Shown in pieces: positions 48,085-58,561 of a stretch of 64,000 nucleotides of DNA. Below the pieces are notes generated by a model. The model did not search any database and was not told where the DNA came from. It worked only from the letters and a program-made list of their open reading frames with translations. Within the stretch, counting starts at the first letter, position 1, and each line of letters starts with the position of its first letter. The position numbers and the translations under genes were made by a program. The stretch is from CAVYXF01 sp963772335 (GTDB taxonomy: Bacteria > Pseudomonadota > Alphaproteobacteria > Rhizobiales > Rhodomicrobiaceae): contig CAVYXF010000003.1 of assembly GCA_963772335.1 (NCBI GenBank), forward strand, positions 744,001-808,000. Direction: 5' to 3'.

Positions 48085-48264
48085 ATGCTTCGCCTGACAC
48101 CACCAACCAGCACAACCTTTATCATTTCCATAATCTTGGCCGTTGTCGCCGTGGCCGGGCAATACATCCATCAGATTTCAAACTATGTACCGATCAGCAT
48201 GTTTTGGCTGGCCGTGATAGCCTATCTTGTCCTGTTCTTGGGCAATGTCATCCGCGGTATATGA
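48085..48264 (+). CDS. Small two-segment membrane protein
   Basis: A 59-residue protein with two hydrophobic segments (FIISIILAVVAVAGQYI and MFWLAVIAYLVLFLGNVI) joined by a short loop. ATG 48085 has GGGGGA upstream; an in-frame ATG at 48064 is possible. Similar small membrane proteins are frequent in Rhizobiales but have no known function. It may share a transcript with the isomerase that follows after 54 bases. Confidence 0.7.
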   Translation: MLRLTPPTSTTFIISIILAVVAVAGQYIHQISNYVPISMFWLAVIAYLVLFLGNVIRGI

Positions 48265-48318
48265 CTTCAATACCTGAATCGGGCCGACATTGCGGCCGAG
48301 CAAACGTTAGAGCTTGTG

Positions 48319-49227
48319 ATGCCCAAGACCGTACTGGGCGTGGGCTATTCCCTCGTCAATGAAGACGATTATGGCTTGCGCACGCTCGCCAGCCGGCTTG
48401 ACGAGGCCGAGGCGCTCGGCATGGATTTCGTCGAAGTGCCGCTCTGGGCGATGAACCTGATCTCAGGCGCCCGTGTGCTCACCGAACGGCTGAAGACCGT
48501 AAAGGGAATGCTGGCAGGCCGCAGTCTGCGCTATACCGTGCACGGGCCCCTCGCCATCAATCTGATGGATGTGCCCGAGCGCCTGCCCGGGCATCAAGAT
48601 GTCCTCAAGGCATCGCTCGACGCTTCGGCCGAGCTGGGCGCCGTCCACTACGTCTTGCATGGCGGCATCTACCAAACAGGCTTCGAAGCCGATGCCGAAG
48701 CTCTTTACACCCAACAACGTGAGATCCTCTCAGCCTTCGCCGAGCAGGCAAGACAGCTCGGCCTCGTCATTGTCGTGGAGAACCTATTCGTGGAGCAGCC
48801 GACGCGCGCAACGGCCCTGCCCTCGCGCTTAGCGCGCGAGATTGGCGCGATCGGACATCCCAATGTCCGTGCCTGTCTCGATTTCTCGCACGGCTTCATC
48901 TATTCGACGGCCATGGGCGCGACATTCATGGATGAGGTGACAGCGCTCGCGCCGGTCGCCAAGCATCTGCACATCCACGATTCCTTCGGCCGGCCGGCGG
49001 TTACGCCAACTTATCATCGGGGCGAGCGGCTCGCTTATGGCGAGGGCGACCTGCACCTGCCACTTGGCCTGGGCAGTATCCCATGGGACGCGCTGATGGA
49101 ACGTCTCGAATTCCCAGCCGAGGTGGTGTTCAACCTCGAACTCGCGCCGCCTTATTGGGCCGATCTCGCCGCGGTGGTCGCCGAGACGCGCCGCCTGGCC
49201 GCAAACGCGCGTACGGCTGCCGCGTGA
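48319..49227 (+). CDS. Xylose isomerase-like TIM-barrel protein (sugar phosphate isomerase/epimerase)
   Basis: A 302-residue TIM-barrel of the AP_endonuc_2/xylose-isomerase-like superfamily. Visible pieces are YTVHGPLAINLMDVP, VHYVLHGGIYQTG, VIVVENLFVEQPT, ACLDFSHGFIYS, and KHLHIHDSFGRP, with the Glu/Asp/His set that usually binds the metal. It could isomerise a sugar or sugar phosphate. A GTG at 48316 is an alternative start. Confidence 0.8.
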   Translation: MPKTVLGVGYSLVNEDDYGLRTLASRLDEAEALGMDFVEVPLWAMNLISGARVLTERLKTVKGMLAGRSLRYTVHGPLAINLMDVPERLPGHQDVLKASLDASAELGAVHYVLHGGIYQTGFEADAEALYTQQREILSAFAEQARQLGLVIVVENLFVEQPTRATALPSRLAREIGAIGHPNVRACLDFSHGFIYSTAMGATFMDEVTALAPVAKHLHIHDSFGRPAVTPTYHRGERLAYGEGDLHLPLGLGSIPWDALMERLEFPAEVVFNLELAPPYWADLAAVVAETRRLAANARTAAA

Positions 49228-49260
49228 GCGAGCGGATGAATCTCTAAACGCGCTTCAGCG

Positions 49261-49419
49261 CTATTGGGGTTTGGCGGGCTGCTGAGCGATCACCTGCACC
49301 TGCGCGGGCTGATCGACGCCGAGGGCCAGCTGGTCTTCCGGTGCTGGCTCGACGCTGATCGCGAACAGTCCAAGAAACACCGCCATAATGGCGATACAGG
49401 CGGCAAGTATGCCGTACAT
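49261..49419 (-). CDS. 52-residue single-span membrane protein
   Basis: A short gene: ATG at 49419 to TAG at 49261. It opens MYGILAACIAIMAVFLGLFA, a membrane segment, then an acidic and Gln-rich tail (SVEPAPEDQLALGVDQ, QVQVIAQQPAKPQ). GAGGGACTGAGAG just before the start is a plausible ribosome site. Codon use is like neighbours. Function unknown; it is convergent with the TIM-barrel gene. Confidence 0.6.
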   Translation of the reverse strand: MYGILAACIAIMAVFLGLFAISVEPAPEDQLALGVDQPAQVQVIAQQPAKPQ

Positions 49420-49754
49420 CTCTCAGTCCCTCTTTGTGCCTTATCCGAAGCGCACTTCCCGCCATTGTGGCAGAGCATCGCTAAGGAATCCCCCATAGGC
49501 GCGCTGACCTTTACGGAGGCTAATACCAATGCGCAAGCATTCGGTTGCATCGAGGGGTGAGAAATTTTTCTGCTGTGGCAGGGGGAACTTTCTCGATGGT
49601 GGAATGCGTGGCCGCATGCAAGCAACGGGTGAGACTGTGTCGCGCGATCCGGCAAAAGGTTCATGTCTGATTTTAGGTTAGTAAATGATGAACGAGATTT
49701 GAGCACAGCGAAAAAGCTGGCGTGCTACCCTCCCCTGCTTGCCAAGGAGACCGA

Positions 49755-50744
49755 ATGACCGCATCCATCGCCGAGCTGGACCGCAGCGGGCCGCGCCGCA
49801 AATTCGCTGACCCTGATTGGACCGCCAAGGGCGAGCGCCGCGCCCGCGTCGCGCTAGAACATTTGGAGACGCTTTGGATCAACACCGGCAGCCTGTGCAA
49901 TATCGAATGCTTGAACTGCTATATCGAATCCAGTCCGCGCAATGACCGGCTGGCCTATATCTCGCTCGCCGAGGTCGAGGCCTATTTGGTCGAAATTGCC
50001 GAGCTTGGGCTTGGCACCTCGGAAATCGGCTTTACGGGCGGCGAGCCGTTCCTGAACCGCGAAATCATCCCGATGCTTGGGGCGGCGCTGGGGCGCGGCT
50101 TTCGCGTGCTGGTGCTCACCAATGCCATGCGGCCAATGCAGCGGCCCAGGCTGAAGGCGGGTCTTCTGCAGCTCAGGGCGGCCTACGGCGACCGGCTCGC
50201 CATTCGGGTCAGCCTCGATCATTATACCTGCGCGAGCCACGAAGCCGAGCGCGGCGCCCGCACCTGGCAGCCGACACTCGACGGCATTCACTGGCTTGCG
50301 CAAAACGACTTCCGCCTGGCGCTCTGCGGCCGGATGCGCTGGGGCGAGACCGAGGATCAGATGCGCGAGGGATACGCCAGACTGATCGCTAAGGCGGGCT
50401 GGCCCCTCGACGCCTTCAACCCCGCCGATGTGATCTTGCTGCCGGAGATGGACGAGCGCGTCGAAGTGCCAGAGATCACCACGGCTTGCTGGGGCATTCT
50501 GAACATGAGCCCCGGCGATGTGATGTGCGCCAAGAGCCGCATGGTGGTGAAGCGGCAGGGCGCCGACCGTCCAACCGTGCTGCCCTGCACGCTATTGCCC
50601 TATCTTCCCGCTTTTGAGATGGGATCAACGCTTGCGCAAGCCGCGCAAGCCAAAGGTGCTATGTTCGAGGACGGCGCGGTGAAGCTGTGCCATCCCCATT
50701 GCGCCAAGTTCTGCGTGCTGGGCGGCGGCAGCTGCTCGGGCTGA
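49755..50744 (+). CDS. Radical SAM protein with C-terminal Cys-rich (SPASM-like) region
   Basis: A 329-residue radical SAM enzyme. The [4Fe-4S] motif is CNIECLNC (CxxxxCxxC spacing is CNIECLNC = Cys-3-Cys-2-Cys), with IGFTGGEPFLN for SAM and VSLDHYT as strand four. The C-terminus holds further Cys: TACWGILNMSPGDVMC, LPCTLLP and CHPHCAKFCVLGGGSC, which could bind auxiliary clusters. ATG 49755 is preceded by AAGGAG. No precursor peptide or partner enzyme is obvious nearby, so the substrate is unknown. Confidence 0.85.
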   Translation: MTASIAELDRSGPRRKFADPDWTAKGERRARVALEHLETLWINTGSLCNIECLNCYIESSPRNDRLAYISLAEVEAYLVEIAELGLGTSEIGFTGGEPFLNREIIPMLGAALGRGFRVLVLTNAMRPMQRPRLKAGLLQLRAAYGDRLAIRVSLDHYTCASHEAERGARTWQPTLDGIHWLAQNDFRLALCGRMRWGETEDQMREGYARLIAKAGWPLDAFNPADVILLPEMDERVEVPEITTACWGILNMSPGDVMCAKSRMVVKRQGADRPTVLPCTLLPYLPAFEMGSTLAQAAQAKGAMFEDGAVKLCHPHCAKFCVLGGGSCSG

Positions 50745-50793
50745 GCCTGATCCGCCGATCCCATCCACCGATCCGTCCTGCGCCGGCTTCCTC

Positions 50794-52344
<1,551 letters not shown>

Positions 52345-52659
52345 ACCCGAACCTTAACTACACATCGTGCATCATTGATGGTTTGCTTTGTGCTCTCCCG
52401 TGACCCGAGCCGATGCACGTCTTGCGAATATCGCATTGCCCGGTGCCTCGATATCGCTAACAGCCCGTGAGGATCTGTTGCGGAGCGGAACGCGGTGGTC
52501 GTTATCCATTTACACCGCTCCCTGATTAAGCCTTAGAAAGGTAAACTCGCGCTTAAACGCCGATGCGTAATTACACGTGCAGCTTTAAATTGAAATGGAT
52601 GCCCGCAATCGCGCGAGCGGGATTTTCACAAGAGCAGATGCACGAGGGAAGAAACAACG
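52345..52659. other. Intergenic region, no recognised content
   Basis: 315 bases between the divergent histidine kinase and glutathione transferase genes. No known motif, repeat or small gene is supported. Confidence 0.4.
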
Positions 52660-53271
52660 ATGAAAATCATTGAGATGAGGTCCGCGCCCAATCCGCGTCG
52701 GGTGCGTATTTTTCTCGCCGAGAAAGGCATCGAGGTGCCGTTCGAGCAGATCGACCTCGCGCGGGGCGAGCACAAGCTTCCTGGCTTCGCCAAGCTCAAT
52801 CCGATGCAGCGCGTGCCGGTTCTGGTCCTCGACGACGGCACCGCGATTGCCGAGACCATTGCCATTTGCCGCTATTTCGAATGCATCAGGCCCGAGCCGG
52901 CGCTATTCGGGCGCACACCGCTCGAAATCGCGCGCGTCGAGATGTGGAGCCGGCGCATGGAGCACAGCTTCTGGTTCCATGTGCAGCAGGTGTTCCGGCA
53001 TCTGCATCCGGCGATGGCCGATGTCGAAATACCGCAGGTGCCGGCCTGGGCGGAGGCGAACCGGCCGCGCGTTTACGAAACGCTCTGCTTCATGAACAAG
53101 GAACTGGAGAGCCGCCCCTTTATTGCCGGCGAGGCGTTTTCAATCGCCGACATCACCGCCCTCGTCACCATGGATTTCATGAAGCCGGCCAAACTCGCCC
53201 GGCCACCCGAACTGACCAGCCTCGCCCGCTGGTACGACGAAGTGTCCGCGCGCCCAAGCGCAAAGGCTTGA
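52660..53271 (+). CDS. gst: Glutathione S-transferase family protein
   Basis: A 203-residue GST. The N-terminal thioredoxin-like domain has SAPNPRRVRIFLAEKGIEV, LNPMQRVPVLVLDDG and ETIAICRYFE; the helical domain has FIAGEAFSIADITALVTMDF. The usual catalytic Ser/Tyr region is in RSAPNPRR. A distinct member from the broken copy at 42150-42685. Substrate unknown. Confidence 0.9.
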   Translation: MKIIEMRSAPNPRRVRIFLAEKGIEVPFEQIDLARGEHKLPGFAKLNPMQRVPVLVLDDGTAIAETIAICRYFECIRPEPALFGRTPLEIARVEMWSRRMEHSFWFHVQQVFRHLHPAMADVEIPQVPAWAEANRPRVYETLCFMNKELESRPFIAGEAFSIADITALVTMDFMKPAKLARPPELTSLARWYDEVSARPSAKA

Positions 53272-53383
53272 GCGTCACCGTTTTTAGGAGAGCCATGATT
53301 GAAGCCTGGGAAGATAAAGGAGACACAAATATCGGCGCTTGTGGCCTAATGAGCACTCGGCGCCGCAATTCTCACCCCGGTAA

Positions 53384-53557
53384 ACCCATCCTCGGCAAAC
53401 GCCCGAACCGCCCCTTAACAACGAAGCCGACCACCAGCGTTTGGTCGCGCTTTGTGAGCATTACGACATCCCCGATCGGCAGAACGATCCAGTGGCGCTA
53501 GCCAAATTGGCTTATTGCTTCGCCAAGGCTGGCGTTCTGGGCATGCAGCCTGCCTGA
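53384..53557 (+). pseudogene. Possible gene fragment, no start codon
   Basis: The frame from 53384 to the TGA at 53555-53557 reads NNEADHQRLVALCEHYDIPD and RQNDPVALAKLAYCFAKAG, which looks like real helical protein sequence but lacks a start. I do not recognise the family. It may be the 3' remnant of a gene destroyed beside gmd. The flanking 53272-53383 and 53558-53694 show nothing clear. Confidence 0.35.
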
Positions 53558-53694
53558 CAGGCGGGACGCCCTCCGAGCAGGTCTATCGGGCCGTGACATT
53601 CGCATCAATGGGCCTTTGCGGAACTCAACGTGAAACTGGCGAATGTGATACGGCTGTAATAAAAAGACGGGCCGATGAAGAGCATTGGCGCGAA

Positions 53695-54706
53695 ATGGGA
53701 TTTGGCGATAGTGCAGTGCCGACAGCGTTCATAACGGGTATCACAGGCCAGGATGGCTCCTATCTCACTGAGCTGCTGCTCGCAAAGGGCTATGTCGTTC
53801 ACGGCGCACTGCGCCGATCGAGCAATGTCGAGAGACGTCATCTCGATCATCTAACCTGCGACGGCACTGATCTATAATAAGTCGTTTTTTTTGCACTATG
53901 CGGATCTCTCCGATACGACGTCGCTTCGGCGCCTCCTGAAAAGGATCGCACCTGACGAGTTTTACCATCTCGCGGGTCAAAGCCATGTTGGCCTCAGCTT
54001 CGAGATCCCGGAGTCGACCTGCGACTTCACCGCGATGGCTACGCTGCGCATCCTGGAGATTTTGCGCGACCTTGAATCTCCCCCGCGCTTTATGAACATG
54101 GGCAGTAGCGAGCTCTTCGGTGATCCCAGTCCCGCTCCGCAAGACGAGGATACGCCCTTTCGGCCGGTATCGCCCTACGGCGTAGCCAAAGTTTTCGCCG
54201 TAGATATGACGCGAGTTTACCGGGATAGCTTTGGCCTCTTTGCCTGCAACGCCATCGCTTATAACCACGAGTCACCAAGGCGCGGCGAAACGTTCGTGAC
54301 CCGCAAGATTACCAAGGCGGTGGCAGAGATAGCCTGCGGCTCGACACAAAAACTGGCCCTCGGTAATCTCGCCATATCTCGCGACTGGGGGTATGCGCCT
54401 GAATATGTCGAGGCCATGTGGCGGATGCTGCAAGCCGACAAGCCCGACGACTTCATCATTGCCACTGGCCGTCTGACCTCCCTTGAGGACTTTCTCCAGT
54501 CGGCGTTCAACTATGCAGAGCTCAATTGGCGCGAGCACGTCGAGGTGGACCCCCGCTTTGTGAGGCCCGCCGAGTCGCACAATCTCCTTGGCGATCCATC
54601 GAAGGCCGAACGCGTGCTTGGCTGGAAGGCGCGCACGCTCGCGCCCGATCTCGCAGGCCTGATGGTCTCGGCCGATATTGCGGCTATCAAAAAAGCTCAA
54701 CGCTGA
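53695..54706 (+). pseudogene. gmd: GDP-mannose 4,6-dehydratase, one frameshift
   Basis: An extended short-chain dehydrogenase that makes GDP-4-keto-6-deoxymannose for surface polysaccharides. The NAD motif ITGITGQDGSYLTELLLAKG is in the first part, which ends at a stop at 53875-53877. The frame resumes as YNKSFFLHYADLSD and keeps the catalytic GSSELFG, SPYGVAK (Tyr-x-x-x-Lys) and YNHESPRRGETFVTRKIT, YAPEYVEAMW. A one-base excess or two-base loss near 53872 separates them. Restored length is about 336 residues. No GDP-fucose synthase or glycosyltransferase lies next to it. Confidence 0.9.
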
Positions 54707-55063
54707 GCGCGACGCTGGACCACGAACCAGGACAGCACAGTAGATCTCCTCGAACGTCGGGACGCGCCCGCGCCAAGCACCCGCTAAGACAACCAAGCCT
54801 GCCCAAGCGCCGCGCGCTTATCGGGGCTATAGCACCGAAAATTTGCACCCCCCAGCACGCAAAGCTTTCTGGAATTTGCGCCATATTGGTGGCAGTGTAC
54901 CGTCGGTTTACATGCCTTCCGCGCGGCCAAGGCCTGCTAGGCAAACCTAAACTCTTCGGCACTAGCAGCACCGTTCGGCGGGGCGGTCACGGCAGTAGCG
55001 CGCAGCAACCAAGTCATAGCCGGGCAAAAGCTAGCGGCTGACAACACAGGGAGGAAGTGTGCA
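54707..55063. other. Intergenic region upstream of the sugar ABC operon
   Basis: 357 bases with no supported gene. It must contain the promoter of the sugar importer; GGGAGGAAGTGTGCA just before 55064 is the ribosome site. No operator symmetry stands out. Confidence 0.4.
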
Positions 55064-56095
55064 ATGAGGAAGACATCGGAGATCAAGCGCGCATTCGCGC
55101 TTGGCGCGCTGGCTGCCGTTCTGGCATCCGGCACGGCAATGGCCGACACCAGCAGCAAGAAGATCGCGTTCTCGAACAACTATGCTGGCAATTCCTGGCG
55201 GCAAGCCATGTTGAAAAGCTATGAGGCGGTCACCAAGAAGGCGGTCGCCGACAAGGTGGTTGCCGCCGCCGACGTGTTCACCACGGCCGACAAGGCGGTG
55301 CCGACCCAGGCGGCGCAGATCAACAACCTGATCCTGCAGGGCTACGACGCCATCGTCATCAACGCCAGCTCGCCCGACGGGCTGAACGGTGCGGTCAAGC
55401 AGGCCTGCGACGCCGGCATCGTCGTGGTGTCCTTCGACGGCATCGTCACCGAGCCCTGCGCTTACCGCGTGGTGGTCGACTTCAAGGACATGGGCAAGCA
55501 GGAGGTCGTCGAGCTGGCCAAGCTCCACCCGAACGGCGGCAATCTCCTGGAGATCCGCGGTCTGGCCGGCACCTCGATCGACGAGGCGATCCATCAGGGC
55601 ATTCTGGCGGGCGTCGCGGCCGATCCCAAGTTCAAGATCGTCTCCTCGGTGACCGGCGACTGGGACCAGACCACCGCCCAGAAGGCGGTCGCAACCGTGC
55701 TGCCCTCGCTGCCGGAGATCACCGCGGTGGTCGATCAGGGCGGTGACGGCTATGGCGCCGCCCAGGCGTTCGCCGCGGCCGGCAAGCCGCGCCCGACCAT
55801 CATCATGGGCAACCGCCAGGACGAGCTGCAATGGTGGAAGGAGCAGAAGGCGAAGGACGGCTACAAGACCTGGTCGGCCTCGATCGCGCCGGGCGTCTCC
55901 ACCATGGCGTTCTGGGTCGCCCAGCAGGTGCTCGATGGCCACAAGGACATCCCGCACGATCTGCTGGTGCCGTATCTCGCCTTCACCCAGAGCGATTTCG
56001 AAGCGGCGCTTCCGAACATCGCGACGGGCGGCGTTGCCAGCAAGGAATATAGCCTCGCTGACGCGCAGGCCGCCATCAAAGCGAATATGAAATAA
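55064..56095 (+). CDS. Sugar ABC transporter substrate-binding protein (ribose type)
   Basis: A 343-residue periplasmic binding protein of the Peripla_BP_4 (RbsB-like) family. Signal peptide RAFALGALAAVLASGTAMA, then KIAFSNNYAGNSWRQAMLKS; AQINNLILQGYDAIVINASS and DGIVTEPCAYRVVVDFKDMG line the binding cleft, and QGGDGYGAAQAFAAAG is typical. First gene of a four-gene importer; the specific sugar is unknown. Confidence 0.92.
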   Translation: MRKTSEIKRAFALGALAAVLASGTAMADTSSKKIAFSNNYAGNSWRQAMLKSYEAVTKKAVADKVVAAADVFTTADKAVPTQAAQINNLILQGYDAIVINASSPDGLNGAVKQACDAGIVVVSFDGIVTEPCAYRVVVDFKDMGKQEVVELAKLHPNGGNLLEIRGLAGTSIDEAIHQGILAGVAADPKFKIVSSVTGDWDQTTAQKAVATVLPSLPEITAVVDQGGDGYGAAQAFAAAGKPRPTIIMGNRQDELQWWKEQKAKDGYKTWSASIAPGVSTMAFWVAQQVLDGHKDIPHDLLVPYLAFTQSDFEAALPNIATGGVASKEYSLADAQAAIKANMK

Positions 56096-57577
56096 TGCCG
56101 CCGTCGGTGCCGCAGGGGGAGGGCGCCATCGTCGTCAAGCTGGACGGGGTCGAAAAGCATTTCGGCGCCGTCCGTGCTCTCGAAAATGTCGACTTTTCGG
56201 TCAAGGCCGGCGAATGCGTCGGCCTTGTCGGTCATAACGGGGCGGGAAAGTCGACGTTGGTCCAGGTGCTGGCCGGCACCATCGTGCCCGACAGCGGGCG
56301 CTTGGCGTTGCGGGCGCGATCCAGGACGCCTATTCGGCGAGCCGCGCCTTGGAGCTCGGGATCCGCTGCGTGTTCCAGGAGCTCTCGCTCTGCCCTAACT
56401 TAAGCGTTAGCGAGAACACCCGGATCAACCACCCGTCACTGCGTGGCTTTGGCTGGCGGCGCAAGGCCGGCGATCTCATTTCCGCCAAGCTGAACGAAAT
56501 CTTCCCCGGCCACGACATCGCGCCGTCCGACATCGTCCAGGACCTGTCGATCGGCCGGCGCCAGATGGTGGAGGTGGCGCGCGCCTTCACCGATTACCGA
56601 GGCGCCGCTCGATCTGGTCATCCTGGACGAGCCGACCTCCTCGCTCGATACCCGCACTGCCGGCCAGTTCCTGGCGTTCGTCCGCCGCTTCGTCGCCTCC
56701 GGCAAGAGCTGCATCCTGATCTCGCATCTGCTCGGCGAGGTGCTGTACAACGCCGACCGCATCGTGGTGATGCGCGACGGCCAGATCGCCGCTGCCGGGA
56801 CGTCGGGCAGCTTCACTCGCGACACGCTGGTCGCGGCCATGGGTGGCGGCGAGGCTCGGGAGGCCGCGGCGAAGGCTGCCGCCGGAGAACGCAAAGCCCG
56901 GCCCTTGCGCGTCCGCGCCCGTCCGGCACGCCAGAGCGACGGCGCCCAGCTTGTTGCCGGGGAAGGCGAGATCGTCGGCCTCGCCGGGCTGTCCGGGCAC
57001 GGCCAGACCGACCTGTTGCTGGCGATCTTCGCCGCGAGCGCCCGCCCGCTAGGCGGCATCGAGGTCACCGCCCCGGTGGCGCTGGTCGCGGGCGACCGCC
57101 AGGTGGACGGCATCTTTCCGCTCTGGTCGATCGCGCAGAACATCGGCATCAGCTCGCTGGCGAAACTGCAAAGCGGCGTGCTGATCTCAGCCGCCCGGGA
57201 GGCCGAGATCGCCGCCTACTGGCAAAGGCGCATCGGCATCCGCACCCCGGACATGGAAAACAACATCCTCTCGCTGTCCGGCGGCAACCAGCAGAAGGCG
57301 CTCTTCGCCCGGGCGCTGGCCTCCGACGCCCGTATCGTGCTGATGGACGACCCGACGCGGGGCGTGGATGTCGGCACCAAGCTGGAGGTCTACGACCTGA
57401 TCAGCGAGGAGGCCCGCGGGCGGGCGCACCTTCCTTTGGTACACGACCGAGATGGACGAGCTGAGCAATTGCGACCACGTCTATGTGTTCCGGAACGGAC
57501 GCATCGTCGCCGATCTGCATCGCGGCGAGCTGACGGAGGAACGCGTTCTCCAGTCCTCGTTCAGCGATGCGGGCTGA
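56095..57577 (+). pseudogene. Sugar ABC transporter ATP-binding protein, three frameshifts
   Basis: An RbsA/XylG-type ATPase with two ABC domains, broken at three places. Domain one has the Walker A GHNGAGKSTLVQVLAG. A missing G near 56311 breaks it before IRCVFQELSLCPN; an extra T at 56594-56595 precedes the Walker B region LVILDEPTSSLDT; an extra base near 57413 precedes GRTFLWYTTEMDELSN. Domain two has the degenerate loop GLSGHGQTDLLL and LSGGNQQKALFARAL, normal for the family. ATG 56095 overlaps the stop of the binding-protein gene. Correcting the three sites gives about 494 residues ending at TGA 57575-57577. Confidence 0.9.
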
Positions 57578-57578
57578 G

Positions 57579-58556
57579 ATGACGGCGATCCCGGCGACCG
57601 AGAGCACAAGCAGGCCGGCGCTGGCGAGGGCTGCGCCCGCCCGGCTGATCAGCGCTTTGCTGCCGGCGATCTCGCTGGCTCTGGTGGTGATCGCCATCGC
57701 CTATCTCAATCCGCGCGCGATCAGCTATTTCGGCTTCAATCTGATGCTGAACCTGGCGATCCCGATCGTGCTCGCCACCATCGCGCAGATGTTCGTGATC
57801 ACCGGCAACGAGCTCGATCTGTCGATTGGCCCGTTTGTCGGCTTCGTCGGCTGCGTCACCGCGACCTGGCTGAACGAGGCGCCGCTCCTCGGCGTCGCCG
57901 TCCTGGCTGGCGCCATCGCCGCCTATGCAGCGCTCGGCGCGCTCATCTATCTGCGCCGCCTGCCCTCCATCGTGGTGACGCTCGGCATGAGCTTCATCTG
58001 GCAGGGGCTCGCAATCCTGGTCCTGCCCCAGCCGGGTGGGCGGGCGCCCGACTGGCTGCTCGCCATGGTCCACGCCAGGTCGCCGCTGGTGCCGCTGCCG
58101 ATCCTTGCCGCGATCGCGATCGCCCTCATCGTTCATATCGGCCTGATGCGCACCTCTTATGGCGCGATCCTGCGCGGCTCGGGCGGCAACCCCAGCGCAC
58201 TGACGCGCGCCGGCTGGTCGATCCTGAAGACGAAGATCGTGCTGTTTGCCTTTGCCGGCCTGTTCGGCGTGCTCTCGGGCATGACGCTGATCGGCATCAC
58301 CACCTCCTCCGACGCCAATATCGGCAGCGGCTACACGCTCTTGTCGATCGCCGGCGTGATCCTCGGCGGGGGACAGTTCGTCGGCGGCCGGGTGTCGCCG
58401 ATCGGTGCGGTGATCGGTGCCCTGACCATGGCGCTCGCCGCCTCGCCGCTCCTCACTTTCATGCGCATCCAGCCGGACTGGCAGGTGGCGGCGAACGGGG
58501 TGATCCTGATCATCGTGCTCGCCGCCCGCGCCCTCGTCAGCCGCAAGGAGAGTTGA
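57579..58556 (+). CDS. Sugar ABC transporter permease 1
   Basis: A 325-residue permease of the RbsC-like (BPD_transp_2) family with eight to ten membrane segments. Motifs are FVITGNELDLSIGPFVGFVG, RLPSIVVTLGMSFIWQG and SGYTLLSIAGVILGGGQFVG, near the EAA-like loop. I start at ATG 57579, one base after the end of the ATPase gene; an ATG at 57567 overlaps it. Forms the channel with the next gene. Confidence 0.9.
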   Translation: MTAIPATESTSRPALARAAPARLISALLPAISLALVVIAIAYLNPRAISYFGFNLMLNLAIPIVLATIAQMFVITGNELDLSIGPFVGFVGCVTATWLNEAPLLGVAVLAGAIAAYAALGALIYLRRLPSIVVTLGMSFIWQGLAILVLPQPGGRAPDWLLAMVHARSPLVPLPILAAIAIALIVHIGLMRTSYGAILRGSGGNPSALTRAGWSILKTKIVLFAFAGLFGVLSGMTLIGITTSSDANIGSGYTLLSIAGVILGGGQFVGGRVSPIGAVIGALTMALAASPLLTFMRIQPDWQVAANGVILIIVLAARALVSRKES

Positions 58557-58561
58557 TTCCC

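Noticed and set aside
52345..52659. CtrA box before the histidine kinase
   Set aside because: TTAA words occur but none has the correct N7 spacing to a second half-site.
54720..55060. Minus-strand frame with PTFEEIYCAVLVRGP as a possible small gene
   Set aside because: It extends into gmd antisense and has no ribosome site or family match.
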